DNA from: Candidatus Pacearchaeota archaeon
GTDB taxonomy: Archaea > Nanoarchaeota > Nanoarchaeia > Pacearchaeales > GW2011-AR1
Direction: 5' to 3'
Assembly: GCA_023228245.1 (NCBI GenBank)
Contig: JALOBN010000014.1
Span: 1 to 52,087 of the forward strand
Length of the DNA stretch: 52,087 nt
The position numbers and the translations under genes were made by a program. Each line of letters starts with the position of its first letter. Within the stretch, counting starts at the first letter, position 1. Below are positions 25,245 through 36,754 of this stretch, piece by piece. Under the pieces are notes generated by a model that had not been told where the DNA came from, ran no database searches, and worked only from the letters and a program-made list of their open reading frames with translations.

Positions 25245-25418
25245 TTAAGTAGGATAATCTGAAGCGCCAGGACAGCCTTCACAAGGAGTTCCGCCAACAC
25301 CAGTTACTTTTTCAACACATCTTGAACAATCATAAGTATAATCAAGAACATCAAATTCATTTTTGGCTTTTTCTTTCAAAGTAGGAATTTTTTCCAATTC
25401 TTTTTCCAAACCATTCAT
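25245..25418 (-). CDS. Small zinc-ribbon-like protein (two CxxC)
   Basis: A 57-aa protein: a charged N-terminal helix (MNGLEKELEKIPTLKEKAK), then a CSRC pair (31-34) and a CEGC pair (46-49), ending GASDYPT. The two CxxC pairs 12 residues apart suggest a Zn or Fe site. It lies between tRNA-Arg and RNase Z, on the same strand as RNase Z, starting 39 bp downstream of the RNase Z stop. No family recognised; its compact motif arrangement and clean reading frame argue that it is real. Confidence 0.65.
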   Translation of the reverse strand: MNGLEKELEKIPTLKEKAKNEFDVLDYTYDCSRCVEKVTGVGGTPCEGCPGASDYPT

Positions 25419-25457
25419 AAATTAACCAATATCTAGAACTATTTAAAAATTTGTATA

Positions 25458-26348
25458 TTAAATTTCAAACTTATCAAAGTCTTTCGCCAAGACAGAATTC
25501 TTAAAAACTTTTTTTGCAGAATCTAAAATCGTCTTAGGATTTTTACTATATCTTTGACTAATATGTGTAAGAATTAATTTTTTAGATTTGGATTTTTTCG
25601 CAATCTCTGCAGTTTTTTTTGCATTCAAATGTTTGTATTCTTCAGCTTTATTCTCAAGCTCGTCGCCAAAAGTAGATTCACAAATCAGCAAATCAGAATC
25701 TTTAATAAATGGAACAATTTTCTCATTAAATGAAGTATCAAAAACAAAAGAAATTTTCTTACCTTCTTCTTTGTATGTCAAATTTTTCGCAAGAAATTTT
25801 TTTCCATTAAAAACAACATCTTTTCCTTCTTTCAATTTTTTTACAATTGGTCCTGCAAGTCCAGTTTTATCCAATTTTTTCTTATCAATTCTCAATAAAC
25901 TTTTTTTTACAAAAGAATAAGCATTGCAAGGAACACCATGAGTCATCTTCTCTGCTTCGAGATAAAAATCTTCTGTCTCAAAAAATTTACCACTGACTTC
26001 TTCAATTTTAATTTCAAAATTTTTCTGAAATGCAAAAGTTTTCAACATTTCACGGATAAATTCTTTTGTTCCTTTTGGTCCGTAAATAAAAAAAGTATTA
26101 TTATATCCGCTGAAACTTAAAGTTTGCAATAACCCCGGAATCCCAAGAATATGATCTCCATGCCAATGTGTAATTAACAATCGTGTAATTTTTCCAGGAT
26201 TAATTTCTGCAATTCGTAGTTGTCTCTGCGTTCCTTCTCCGCAATCAACTAAAATATTTTCATTTTTGTAACTAAGTAAAATAGAAGTATGATTTCTTTC
26301 TTTACTAGGAATAGCGTCGGAAGTTCCAAGAAAAACTAGTTCAACCAT
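25458..26348 (-). CDS. rnz: Ribonuclease Z (tRNA 3' endonuclease)
   Basis: A 296-aa metallo-beta-lactamase that removes tRNA 3' trailers before CCA addition. Motifs: FLGTSDAIPS at the N-terminus, DCGEGTQRQL, the zinc site THWHGDH (about 59-65), FDTSFNE and ICESTFGDE, and LTHISQRY near the C-terminus. No tRNA in this window encodes CCA, so maturation should need RNase Z plus the CCA enzyme. Full length and normal for the family. Confidence 0.95.
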   Translation of the reverse strand: MVELVFLGTSDAIPSKERNHTSILLSYKNENILVDCGEGTQRQLRIAEINPGKITRLLITHWHGDHILGIPGLLQTLSFSGYNNTFFIYGPKGTKEFIREMLKTFAFQKNFEIKIEEVSGKFFETEDFYLEAEKMTHGVPCNAYSFVKKSLLRIDKKKLDKTGLAGPIVKKLKEGKDVVFNGKKFLAKNLTYKEEGKKISFVFDTSFNEKIVPFIKDSDLLICESTFGDELENKAEEYKHLNAKKTAEIAKKSKSKKLILTHISQRYSKNPKTILDSAKKVFKNSVLAKDFDKFEI

Positions 26349-26407
26349 CTCTTAATAAATAAAAAAACGTTTATATAATTGTCTATTTCAATCAAAAATT
26401 AGAGAAA

Positions 26408-26656
26408 TTATTTCTTTAGTGCAGTTGATGCTGGAGAAATGCAAATTATTGTATCTCCTCGCAAAAAAGTCAAACCAAGGTTCTTTTTAACCTCGCCATT
26501 TTGCATCTCCTTTACATTATCCATCACCAAATTAATGTGGATATCAAAGGCTAAGAGAGTTCCTACAAATTGTTTGTCTCCTTTCAAATAAACTAAAACT
26601 TCTTTTCCTTTCGAATTGTTTAACAAATCCAAAGGTCTCTCAATACCGCTAACCAT
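26408..26656 (-). CDS. Archaeal Sm-like (LSm) RNA-binding protein
   Basis: An 82-aa Sm-fold protein. Sm1 motif: GKEVLVYLKGDKQFVGTLLA with FDIHINLVMDNV; Sm2 motif: LRGDTIICISP. It forms heptameric rings that bind U-rich RNA. It is 51 bp downstream of nothing on this strand and divergent from S8e. Length is normal for archaeal SmAP. Confidence 0.95.
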   Translation of the reverse strand: MVSGIERPLDLLNNSKGKEVLVYLKGDKQFVGTLLAFDIHINLVMDNVKEMQNGEVKKNLGLTFLRGDTIICISPASTALKK

Positions 26657-26754
26657 AATTTAATTCATCAAAGTTCATTTATAAAAGTTTCGCAGAATAA
26701 TTAAGAAAAAAAATTTATAGAAAGATATTTAAACAAAAAATCAAAAACTTTAAT

Positions 26755-27114
26755 ATGAGATTAGGGAAAAAAATATCTGGTGGAAGATATGTTCGTAGCA
26801 AGGGAAAAAAACTTTGTGAAAGACCCGGACAAAAAAGATTAGTAAAACTCGGAGAAGAAAAAAGAAAAGTAAGAAAAGTTACTGGGGGAAATAAAAAAAC
26901 TTTATTATTCACTGCAAAATTTGTAAACATTCAAGGAAAAGGAAAAAATAAAAAAGCAGAAATAAAAAATGTTCTTGAAACTCCATCAAATAGATTCTTA
27001 GCAAGACAAAATATCATTACAAAAGGAACAGTTGTAATGACCGAGTTAGGAAAAGTTAAGATAACAAACCGCCCAACACAGGAAGGAATCGTTAACGGAA
27101 TTTTAGTTGAATAA
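26755..27114 (+). CDS. rps8e: Ribosomal protein S8e
   Basis: A 119-aa basic protein of the small subunit. Family segments: KKISGGRYVRSKGKKLCERPG, VRKVTGGNKKT, RQNIITKGTVV and NRPTQEGIVNGILVE. TATA-like GATATTTAAACA about 30 bp upstream suggests a leaderless mRNA. Length and motif order are normal for archaeal S8e. Confidence 0.95.
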   Translation: MRLGKKISGGRYVRSKGKKLCERPGQKRLVKLGEEKRKVRKVTGGNKKTLLFTAKFVNIQGKGKNKKAEIKNVLETPSNRFLARQNIITKGTVVMTELGKVKITNRPTQEGIVNGILVE

Positions 27115-27210
27115 AACTCAACAATATTTTTACTTCTCAAACAAAGTTACAAAAAGAGAAACCTTTATATATAGAAAAACTTTATAAAGGATACGGAAAA
27201 ATCCCAGAAA

Positions 27211-28128
<918 letters not shown>

Positions 28129-28287
28129 AATAACAGTAAAAGATTTTCCAAAAATTTTCTTATTTCTGAAAGAATCCGTATAAAAAATTCACAAGCGATT
28201 TTGTATTATTTTCAAAAAGCTATCCAAATATTCCTACAAATAAATAATTCTAAAACTTTTTATATCCTGAATTTTTGATAATCTTAA

Positions 28288-28371
28288 GCGGGATTGCCAG
28301 AGTGGTCAAATGGGACAGACTCAAAATCTGTTGGCTCAGTGCCTACAAAGGTCCGAATCCTTTATCCCGCA
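28288..28371 (+). tRNA. tRNA-Leu (CAA)
   Basis: Class II tRNA with acceptor GCGGGAT/ATCCCGC, anticodon stem ACAGA/TCTGT around loop CTCAAAA (anticodon CAA), a long variable arm (TGGCTCAGTGCCTAC) and T-arm AAAGG-TCCGAAT-CCTTT. No CCA. It has no duplicated 3' end downstream, only 20 bp to the convergent giant gene. TATA-like TTTTTATATCC lies about 30 bp upstream. Confidence 0.95.
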
Positions 28372-28391
28372 TAAAATAATTTTCTAAAAAA

Positions 28392-31300
28392 TTACAAAGA
28401 TTGTTCTAACTGATTAACTAAAAGGAAATCTTTAATTTCAGAAATTTTCATACCAGAACCAATATTCAAACCAAAAACATTCGTAGGTATAATTTGTTCA
28501 CATTGCTCTTCTGTCAAAACACCATCAAAAATTAAATTATCAACAAATTGTTTATTATCAGCATAATCTCCAGTCAAACCGCCTTCAATATTTTCGATCG
28601 CAGAATCTAAATCCTCAATTGTTCTTTCAGTAACTATTTTGAAGTATTTATCTCCCACATATCTGTACGCTTTGTAAATATAATACTCTGACGAAGAAAT
28701 ACTAAAAATATTGTTTGTAGTTTCTTCAGCAATTTCCCCGTCGATATTAGAATAATAAGGATTTTTTGTTTCAACAGAATAACCAAAAATTCCAACTGAT
28801 AATGGAAGAGAACAACCCTTACCAAGGAAAACAACATCACCAACTTCAAGAGTTCCGGTATTAATTTCAACAAAATTTTCATTAGATTCCAAATCATTCA
28901 TTAATAAATTCAAGGTTGCGACGCTAACTCCATTTTCAGAAGCAGAACTAATTCCTGTCCCAGCATTCGACAAAGCGGTTCTAACTAAAGCCATTGAATC
29001 AATTTGTTTATTCAAAAGTTTAACTGCTTCAGCAAAAATTTGATAAGAGATAGATTCGGTAGAAGTTTCTTCTTCAGTTTCTACAAAATCACTTTGATCA
29101 TCTGCTGGGAGATTTGCGATTGTTTCTTTTGCAACTGAAGTTTCTTCATTGCTCGTTGCTCTCCAGTAAACATAAACTGGATGTTTATCGTCGCTCAAAT
29201 CCTCTTCGTAATATCTGAAAACACGATTTCCACTTGAACCTCCATTCCAATCAAATAAGTAAGCAATTTCATTCGCTTCATCTTTCCACCCAATAAAAAT
29301 AGCACTGTGTCCAGCATCATTTCTCCACACGTAAGAAAGCATATCTCCTGTTTGAATACTTCCTAATTTAGAGGAAGAAGAAGTTAAACAATTACTATAA
29401 ACAGCAAAGGTGGGAGAATTTTCTGTAGCTAAAACTGTAGTTATCGTAGCGGATTTACAATTTCCAGAAGTGCATTTCTCGTTTGCAATAGTATAACTTT
29501 TTCCATCTGCATCAGAATAAGCACACGAATCACCAACTTTTGCATTTCTATAAGATTGATAGGCCGCGTCCCAGCAATTAGAATAAGTGTCTCTTGATGC
29601 ACTAGTTCCAACTAAATTTTTCGTAGCAGCTAAAACGTTTTTTTGTGCAGTTGTTAATGAATCCTCTTTAACATTTGAAATAGCGACGTTATATGTAACA
29701 CTACCTGTTGTTGTAGTAGAAGTTCCCTCAGTAGTTTCAGTTTCTTCTTCAATTACATTTCCTTTATATTTAGAAGTAAATAAATTAAAATAAGCATCTG
29801 CTTTTAATAAAAGTAATTTAGCTTTCTGATAACTCCAAAATGCATTTTCAAATATGTTATCAACCAAAACAATTTTATTACTGGAATCAGGTTCATTCTC
29901 AATCTCTTTAATAACAGAACTAAATTCAGATTCAGTCAAAAATTCTCCTTCTGCCTGTAGTGCTTCAATTGTTAAATCTGAAAGACTAGTCAAAGTTTCA
30001 TTTTCAATATTAACTGCTTCAACAACATCTTTAACACTTTCAGTATCAATCCAGCAGTCTAATTCTTCATCATCACAATAACCAACATCAATCCACCTTG
30101 CATCTTCATTATCATAATCTGGATCAGTTCCTTTTCCGGGGCTTGAAGTTGCACAAACTCTTATAATTCCTTGAGTGTAAATTGCAGGATCAATTGTTGA
30201 TTCAACTCCAGATTGAAGATTTAAATTTAATAAATTATACAAACTCGTCGTTCCAGAAATACATTCTTCTTGACTTGTAATACCCGTAACATTTGCTTGA
30301 CTAGAAAGATATTCATCTGTAGCATAATCAATTGCAAAACTAGTTGTAACAGATTTAAATCCACATTCTACTGCTCCATTTATACTTATACAAAGTTCAT
30401 CATATCCAGAAACTCCAGTAAAATCTTTTGTCTCCGTCGCATAACCTCCAACATTAACATAACCCGAAGCAACTGCTAGTGTAGAAGAAGTATCTTGATA
30501 ATAAGAACCAGAAGCTGTTCCCTGCAAATAAACTTGGTAATAAGATCCCGCTTCTTCTCCTGCATAAATGTGATAATAAACTTTGTAATGAGAAAGTGCT
30601 GGAGATGTAACTGTTGTTAATGAAGTTTCTTCAAACTTTCCGTAATACTGAACAGGAGAATCTGCAGCAGTTAAACTATCAATTAAATCCGCAGTAGAAA
30701 TTGAACTTCCTGAAACAAATGACTGACAAACTTCACTCTGAATTACTTCTTTAACTTGAGTAGTAAATGCTTCTTTAACATTTGTTCCGTAATAATTTGA
30801 AAAATAACTTATTGAATTTTCAGTATTATCTAATGAATCTTGTACACTCAAATATTCCCCTCCACCACGGAGATTTTGTCCCAAGAAGGATTCAATTAAT
30901 TTAGGAATAACCATCTCTGCAAGAGGAAGTGTTTGCTCCCAAAAAAATTCACAAAGATAAATACTATAAATTTCATCACAAACTCCAACTAACTCTCCAC
31001 TATCTAAAGCTTCCTGCAAACAATCTCTATAAGATTTTTGTACAGATAAAAATGAATCAATTCCCGCTTTTATTCCCGTAAGACAAACTGGAATCATAAT
31101 TTTCTCTTTATAGTTTGGAAGACAGAGAACAATGCTTCCAATAATTCCGGACTGTACAACATCCGAGACAGGATAGGTTCCACCAAGATCACATCGGCTC
31201 GACGGACAAATTACAGGATCACAAAGATTGAATAATAATAAACATTCGTTAGGTGACATAAAATCTTGACATGCATAATCTGGAATATCTACCGCAGGTT

Positions 31301-34300
31301 CTCCAACATTAATTGTTGCACTTCCACAATTAGTACTTATTTTAACTTTTCCCGTAGCTGGATAAGCTTCTGAAGCTTGTTCAATCGCACTTAACGCACA
31401 TTTAACAAGTTTCTCTGCATCTGATTCGCTCATTCCAGGAACTTGGTCATAAGATTGTCCTGTTCCAGTATTAATTAAAATACATTCATCATCACCATAT
31501 CCAGAAGAATAAAATTCTTCCATTCCGTTAACACCAACATTACATAAATAAAAACTATTAACCGTTCCTGATGCATCATAAGTTTGAATATTTCCCGCAG
31601 TTGCAATTGTCTGTTTTGTTGCAGCATACCAACCATCTTTAGTATCAAAAGGAACAATCGCAGGAAGTCCTGCATAAGGTTCAGTCTCGTAATAACTTAA
31701 TTCAGGATCTTTGTATTCATTTTCATAACTAGAAGAATCATACTTCACAAAATAAACACTTGTTAAATCTTGAGAAGTTGTAATTGTTAAATCGTTATAA
31801 CCATAAATTTGAAGTGCATTATTTACGTTTTTAATATAATAATTAGATGTGCCGACAGAATTTTCTAAAATTAAAATATATTTATCTCCTTTAGGATAAG
31901 TTTGAATAATCTGAACCGGTGTGGCATCTGAGAATGCAGAAATCTTTTTGATTCCTAAATCGCTATTAGTCAACCCCGTGTAAGAAAGTTTTTTAACATC
32001 TTTTCCTGTTTCAAAAGAAACTACATTTGAAACATCAACTCCTGCTTCATCTGCAGTTTTTGAACGTGAAGCAGCATTTTCCGACGCTGCCATAACATCA
32101 GATAATTCAGAATAAAGTTCTGCTTCTGCAATTGTTTTTAGTTCATCGCTCGAAGAGGAATCAGATAAAATGTTGGAATAAAGTTCAATATTTCTCAAAT
32201 CTTCAGTAGAATAATAATTACTCTTCCAACTATCATAAGTAAGAGTATCAATAACTTCTGAAGCAGAGATTGTTTCACCTTTTCCAGAAGGGTCTGTAAT
32301 TGTATTATCCAAATTAGAAGATAATTCCTCACTAACTTGTTCTGTATAATCTTTCATAAATGCATCAGTATTAACAACATCTTCAGACAAGAACTGTGTA
32401 GTCGTCGCACTTTCTTGCAACGCTTCTATTTTATCATTCTGTTCATTAATTAAATTTGTAAGTGCATCAACATCTTCATCAATTGTATCCGAGTTTTCAT
32501 TCAAACAAGAATCAGTAGAGCTGTAAGTTCCATTATTTACTAAATCTGCACATTTTTCAAACCATCCTTCTGCTCCCCTCATAACATATTGTCTTGCAGT
32601 CCCCGCATTTCCTAAACCAGAAATAAAATTTTTTGTAATTAAAATTACGCCAGTAGCAAGGCAACTTGTTTTAAGTCCAGTTACAATTTCTCCAAGATTA
32701 TCTGAAATTTCAGTAAACTCTTCAATTGAATCATTCAAATCTTCAAGTTTATCTTTAATTTCATCTGGAGATAAAGTTATCGCACGCTGTTCAATTCCAA
32801 TTTCAAAACTAAAATTAGCTTTTGTCCCAGCGTCGTTAATTGTAGAAGTAATTGAAATCTTGGCTGTTTTTTCGATATAAACTTCATTTAATGTAAAAGA
32901 ATAATCACCCAATTCTTTTGAAACATCTTCTTCAAGTTTAATAGTATCTGAACCAAATGCAGATTTAATTGCAGACATAACTCCTGCATGCTCAACATTT
33001 ACTTTTATTTGTGCAGAACTTTCATTTGTTATTGAAGACAATTGAACATATTCTCCACCCGTTTCATCTAAATAAACAATCTTGCCCTTAGCTAATTTGT
33101 ATGTCTTAGCAACCCCAAGATGATTTACTACAGTCAAATCAACACCATATTCTTCATATGTTGGTTCTGAAATCCCTTCTAAAGAAATTGTTTTTATGTT
33201 ATTATTTATCTCAACAGATTCCTCGTCGGAATTATCACTTGAAAGTTTGTAAACATATTTACAAATACTGGGAAGAAAAGCAGAATCAGGATAATTATTT
33301 TTAGCTTCTTCACATAATTCCGCAGCTGTATTTTTTTGATTAGCACTATAAGCAAGAGAGATTTCTGAATACAATGCCTTTTCTCCATAGGTTAAATCTC
33401 CAGAATAAACTTCAGAAGTATATTGGTCAATTATTTGTTGATAAGTTTCTTTTGTAACTTCATATGATTCTAAATAATTTTCATCTAATTCCACGTCGGT
33501 AGAACCCGCATAATTTTTGACAGAAACCTGCGAACCGAAAACATTTTCAGTTGCCCCATAATTTATTCTGTATAATCTCTGCCCATTTGCAACCCATCGG
33601 GATAATCTATTACTTAATCCCGCAATTTTTTTAAGAACGTCACTAACTCCGTCAATAATTCCTGAACCTTCCTGCTGAGATTCAATTAAATCTCCTGCAA
33701 CAAGATTAAAAGAAGATATTTCACTTTCAGTTAAAGTATCACTTGTTTTCCCCGGCATTGAAACGAGATAAGCAAATAAACCACTAACTTCATCTGCATC
33801 TCCTTTTATCCCAACATAACCAAGATAAACATTATTCCCTTTTTCATCTTCGTAAAGATAATCTCCAACACCAACTTCTTTATTTTCTCCATTAATATCC
33901 AAAAGTATCTTCGGACTGATTATCAAACTAAAAGTATTTGTCTCTTCATCTTCTTGACATCTAATTGTAACTTTCTGAACTAATCCGCTTTTTTCTATTT
34001 CTTTTACAGAACATTTATTATCTAAAAATTTCTCACCCTCGGCAACTTCAATAATTTCATTATTAATCATTAGTTGTACTCGTGTATCTGGATTTTCCAA
34101 ATCAGCAAGTTTTAATTTAACTCCTGCACCACATCCAACACTAGGAATATAAATTGTATTTGAAGTATCTCCTTCCGCCAATGTAACTGTTGCAATTTTA
34201 TCATCAGCAGCGTCGTAAACTGAAATTGTTGCTTCGTCACCGTCAATACTTTCAACCTTTAATACGCCTTTACCGCTCCAAAACTGATATAATGATTTTT

Positions 34301-34874
34301 TAGCTTCCCAATCTTCTTCATTTAATTCAGGAACATGATAAACCCCATCACCCAAACCTAACGCATCATCAACATCATATTCTATCGTAGCTGTAAGGTC
34401 TCCTGAAACTGAATCTGGCATTGAAGAAGCATTTGCGTGCTGTTTCAAATTGATAACTACATAACCAATATTTTCAAGAACAGAAGTTGTTAAGGTCGTC
34501 CCAGTATCTAAAGCAGCTTTTGCAGGGTAATAAGCAACACCAGAAACATCGGAAGATAAATTTCCTGTAATTGAAACACTTTCAATAGAATTAACTTTTA
34601 TAAGAGGATTTATTTTTGTGACTGCAAGTTTACAAAAGACAGGAACATCATTTTCTTCTAATAAATCAGAAGTAATGACAGAAGGTGTACATCCAAATGG
34701 TTCAAGCTGAATAATAAAATCAGAATCTGTTCCACAGGAAGTTTCAATATTTTCTGCCGTCGATATATCATATTGACTCAATTGTGCAGTTGAACTTGAA
34801 TAAGCAGAAACAAATGTTAGAGATAAAATTCCGAATAATAAAATTATTCCAAAAATATTTTTATTTATTTTCAT
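28392..34874 (-). CDS. Giant secreted Cys-rich surface protein with NlpC/P60-like domain
   Basis: A 2160-aa protein with an N-terminal signal peptide (1-24). The N-terminal half is beta-rich with Cys pairs; about residues 500-545 look TPR-like (LAYSANQKNTAAELCEEAK). A Cys-rich core lies at about 1195-1390 (CQDFMSPNECLLLF, CDPVICPSSRCDLGG, GIIGSIVLCLPN). Around 1760-1880 there is an NlpC/P60-like segment: YSNCWDAAYQSY, AGHSAIFIGW and YLFDWNGG, giving candidate Cys, His and polar catalytic residues. A charged C-terminus follows. I recognise the Cys-rich core as recurrent in DPANN genomes, but with no assigned function. It overlaps the pilin-like gene by 4 bp (ATGA). An attachment or cell-wall-modifying role is inferred. 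Confidence 0.85.
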   Translation of the reverse strand: MKINKNIFGIILLFGILSLTFVSAYSSSTAQLSQYDISTAENIETSCGTDSDFIIQLEPFGCTPSVITSDLLEENDVPVFCKLAVTKINPLIKVNSIESVSITGNLSSDVSGVAYYPAKAALDTGTTLTTSVLENIGYVVINLKQHANASSMPDSVSGDLTATIEYDVDDALGLGDGVYHVPELNEEDWEAKKSLYQFWSGKGVLKVESIDGDEATISVYDAADDKIATVTLAEGDTSNTIYIPSVGCGAGVKLKLADLENPDTRVQLMINNEIIEVAEGEKFLDNKCSVKEIEKSGLVQKVTIRCQEDEETNTFSLIISPKILLDINGENKEVGVGDYLYEDEKGNNVYLGYVGIKGDADEVSGLFAYLVSMPGKTSDTLTESEISSFNLVAGDLIESQQEGSGIIDGVSDVLKKIAGLSNRLSRWVANGQRLYRINYGATENVFGSQVSVKNYAGSTDVELDENYLESYEVTKETYQQIIDQYTSEVYSGDLTYGEKALYSEISLAYSANQKNTAAELCEEAKNNYPDSAFLPSICKYVYKLSSDNSDEESVEINNNIKTISLEGISEPTYEEYGVDLTVVNHLGVAKTYKLAKGKIVYLDETGGEYVQLSSITNESSAQIKVNVEHAGVMSAIKSAFGSDTIKLEEDVSKELGDYSFTLNEVYIEKTAKISITSTINDAGTKANFSFEIGIEQRAITLSPDEIKDKLEDLNDSIEEFTEISDNLGEIVTGLKTSCLATGVILITKNFISGLGNAGTARQYVMRGAEGWFEKCADLVNNGTYSSTDSCLNENSDTIDEDVDALTNLINEQNDKIEALQESATTTQFLSEDVVNTDAFMKDYTEQVSEELSSNLDNTITDPSGKGETISASEVIDTLTYDSWKSNYYSTEDLRNIELYSNILSDSSSSDELKTIAEAELYSELSDVMAASENAASRSKTADEAGVDVSNVVSFETGKDVKKLSYTGLTNSDLGIKKISAFSDATPVQIIQTYPKGDKYILILENSVGTSNYYIKNVNNALQIYGYNDLTITTSQDLTSVYFVKYDSSSYENEYKDPELSYYETEPYAGLPAIVPFDTKDGWYAATKQTIATAGNIQTYDASGTVNSFYLCNVGVNGMEEFYSSGYGDDECILINTGTGQSYDQVPGMSESDAEKLVKCALSAIEQASEAYPATGKVKISTNCGSATINVGEPAVDIPDYACQDFMSPNECLLLFNLCDPVICPSSRCDLGGTYPVSDVVQSGIIGSIVLCLPNYKEKIMIPVCLTGIKAGIDSFLSVQKSYRDCLQEALDSGELVGVCDEIYSIYLCEFFWEQTLPLAEMVIPKLIESFLGQNLRGGGEYLSVQDSLDNTENSISYFSNYYGTNVKEAFTTQVKEVIQSEVCQSFVSGSSISTADLIDSLTAADSPVQYYGKFEETSLTTVTSPALSHYKVYYHIYAGEEAGSYYQVYLQGTASGSYYQDTSSTLAVASGYVNVGGYATETKDFTGVSGYDELCISINGAVECGFKSVTTSFAIDYATDEYLSSQANVTGITSQEECISGTTSLYNLLNLNLQSGVESTIDPAIYTQGIIRVCATSSPGKGTDPDYDNEDARWIDVGYCDDEELDCWIDTESVKDVVEAVNIENETLTSLSDLTIEALQAEGEFLTESEFSSVIKEIENEPDSSNKIVLVDNIFENAFWSYQKAKLLLLKADAYFNLFTSKYKGNVIEEETETTEGTSTTTTGSVTYNVAISNVKEDSLTTAQKNVLAATKNLVGTSASRDTYSNCWDAAYQSYRNAKVGDSCAYSDADGKSYTIANEKCTSGNCKSATITTVLATENSPTFAVYSNCLTSSSSKLGSIQTGDMLSYVWRNDAGHSAIFIGWKDEANEIAYLFDWNGGSSGNRVFRYYEEDLSDDKHPVYVYWRATSNEETSVAKETIANLPADDQSDFVETEEETSTESISYQIFAEAVKLLNKQIDSMALVRTALSNAGTGISSASENGVSVATLNLLMNDLESNENFVEINTGTLEVGDVVFLGKGCSLPLSVGIFGYSVETKNPYYSNIDGEIAEETTNNIFSISSSEYYIYKAYRYVGDKYFKIVTERTIEDLDSAIENIEGGLTGDYADNKQFVDNLIFDGVLTEEQCEQIIPTNVFGLNIGSGMKISEIKDFLLVNQLEQSL

Positions 34875-36754
34875 GTTAAATTAATCTCCAATCCGCTTTC
34901 TTCAAATAAGAGATAATTATTTTGAACACCTTCAATCGTTGTTGGGACACTAAAAGTGTCTGCATTTATCTGTATAGTTCCTGAACTTTTTAAAACCCCA
35001 TCGGAAAAAGAATAATTCTCTTGCCCGCCACCAGCAAGAACATTTGTAATAACTTGTGCTGGAACAGTAACCTCAAAACATTTTTCTTCAGTAAATCCCA
35101 AAAATCCTCCAAGCCCAGAACTAGAAACTTCTATGCATTCTTCAGTTGTCGTCTCCTGAAATTGAATTGAAGAATTTCTGTAAGCATAAACTGAAACAGT
35201 ATAATCTCCATCGCTGAGATTGACTTTTGTTTTGTCTGGATAATTAACAACAATGGAATCATCGTCGGATACAAAATAAATTAATGCATCTTGAATATAA
35301 GCGGAACCTCCCAGATTTAAATCGATTTCTAATTCATATAATTTATTTAAAATTAAACTTATTGAACCTTCATCAACTGAAGAATATTGGTATTTTTTTT
35401 CTTGAAATCCATCGGCACTAACAATAATAAATCCATTAACACATTGAGGAAATTCAGATTGTAAAACCCCTGCAGCAGTTTCACCAATATCACAAGTTGT
35501 CCCAAAACATTCATAAGAAATTTTAGCTTCGACAGGATTTAAATCACTATCATAAATATTTACTGAAGTCAAGCTATTCATATCATTACAGAATTCATTA
35601 TCTATTTCAAGAGCAGTTGTATCAAGAGAATTCCTCGCCTGATTTCCGTCAATAACTATAGCCAAGGGGAATTGGAAAGTTTCATCACCATCGTAAATTT
35701 GAACTAAAATAGGATATTTCAAATCATAAACAAAATGATAAGGGACATAACAAAATCCCAAGGTACCCAACCCCTCCTGATTTCCTACGGGTTCAGAAAT
35801 AAGTGAGTTTCCTTCTGAAGGTAAAACTTCAAAACTATAAACCCAATCTCGTGAATTAATAAATCGCACACCATCATCTATGTTTGCATCAATATAAAAA
35901 TATTTTTCATCAGAAGTTGTAGGTTCTTCTGTAGACAAAGCAAGAGTATTTGTTTCAATTGCTTCTTTCAAATCGCTAAAAATTTCTTCTGCACTCCAAA
36001 CAAGCGGACTACAAGTTATCTCCACACCGTCGACAGGAGCATAAAGTCGTAAAATATCTAACCCGTAATTTTCTAAAAATAATTCACTCTGTTCTTTTTC
36101 ATAAATAGTTAGGGCTGAATTATATAAACTAAAAAGATTCGATTTAACTTCGATATTATGATTTGAAACAACAACGCTATCATTTCCTTTGCTTATAGAT
36201 AAATCCAAATTCATGCTCATTGTTACTGCTCCGTCTTTTATATCAACAGTTGTTTTTGATTCTCCTAAGGAAATTTCAAAACCTTCTTCGTAATAACTTT
36301 CAAAATTACAAATTGAAATTCTGCTGTCAATAAAATCTCCAAGTGATTCTTCCATTTCCTGCTCCGTCGGTATTTGTTCATCTTGAATATTATTTCCTGA
36401 AACATAATACCAATAAGGAATTGGATTTCCTAAAAAGTTTAATTGTGATGAAAACGGCATGTAAGTTGAACCAGGAACAAAATCAGGAAGTACAATATAA
36501 CCGGCTTGACTTTCCAATAGACTTATTCCGACAAGGGCTTGTTCTTCTACACAAGACAAAAAAGTATTATACACAGGTTGCACACTGACAGGAACATTAG
36601 TCACAGATAAATTATCTCTAAGAATTAGATAAGTAACAATTCCGCCAACGATTAATATCGCAACAATAATAAAAATAGTAACCTGCCCTTTGCGATTTTT
36701 TCTTAGGGAATTGCAAAGTAAATTACCATAAACTTTTTTATTATTTTTTATCAT
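34871..36754 (-). CDS. Pilin-like surface protein with class III signal peptide
   Basis: A 627-aa protein. The N-terminus is basic then KGQVTIFIIVAILIVGGI (residues 22-39), the archaeal class III (type IV pilin-like) signal with predicted cleavage Gly23/Gln24. The rest is an extracellular beta-rich region containing several Cys (for example FEECIEV-type and EKCFEV pairs) and ends LEINLT. It is translated 4 bp before the giant gene and overlaps the 42-aa upstream gene by 14 bp. The ATG at 36754 was chosen because a TTG start 18 bp earlier adds nothing recognisable. Probably a pseudopilin-like or surface filament component needing a prepilin peptidase (not in this window). Confidence 0.85.
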   Translation of the reverse strand: MIKNNKKVYGNLLCNSLRKNRKGQVTIFIIVAILIVGGIVTYLILRDNLSVTNVPVSVQPVYNTFLSCVEEQALVGISLLESQAGYIVLPDFVPGSTYMPFSSQLNFLGNPIPYWYYVSGNNIQDEQIPTEQEMEESLGDFIDSRISICNFESYYEEGFEISLGESKTTVDIKDGAVTMSMNLDLSISKGNDSVVVSNHNIEVKSNLFSLYNSALTIYEKEQSELFLENYGLDILRLYAPVDGVEITCSPLVWSAEEIFSDLKEAIETNTLALSTEEPTTSDEKYFYIDANIDDGVRFINSRDWVYSFEVLPSEGNSLISEPVGNQEGLGTLGFCYVPYHFVYDLKYPILVQIYDGDETFQFPLAIVIDGNQARNSLDTTALEIDNEFCNDMNSLTSVNIYDSDLNPVEAKISYECFGTTCDIGETAAGVLQSEFPQCVNGFIIVSADGFQEKKYQYSSVDEGSISLILNKLYELEIDLNLGGSAYIQDALIYFVSDDDSIVVNYPDKTKVNLSDGDYTVSVYAYRNSSIQFQETTTEECIEVSSSGLGGFLGFTEEKCFEVTVPAQVITNVLAGGGQENYSFSDGVLKSSGTIQINADTFSVPTTIEGVQNNYLLFEESGLEINLT

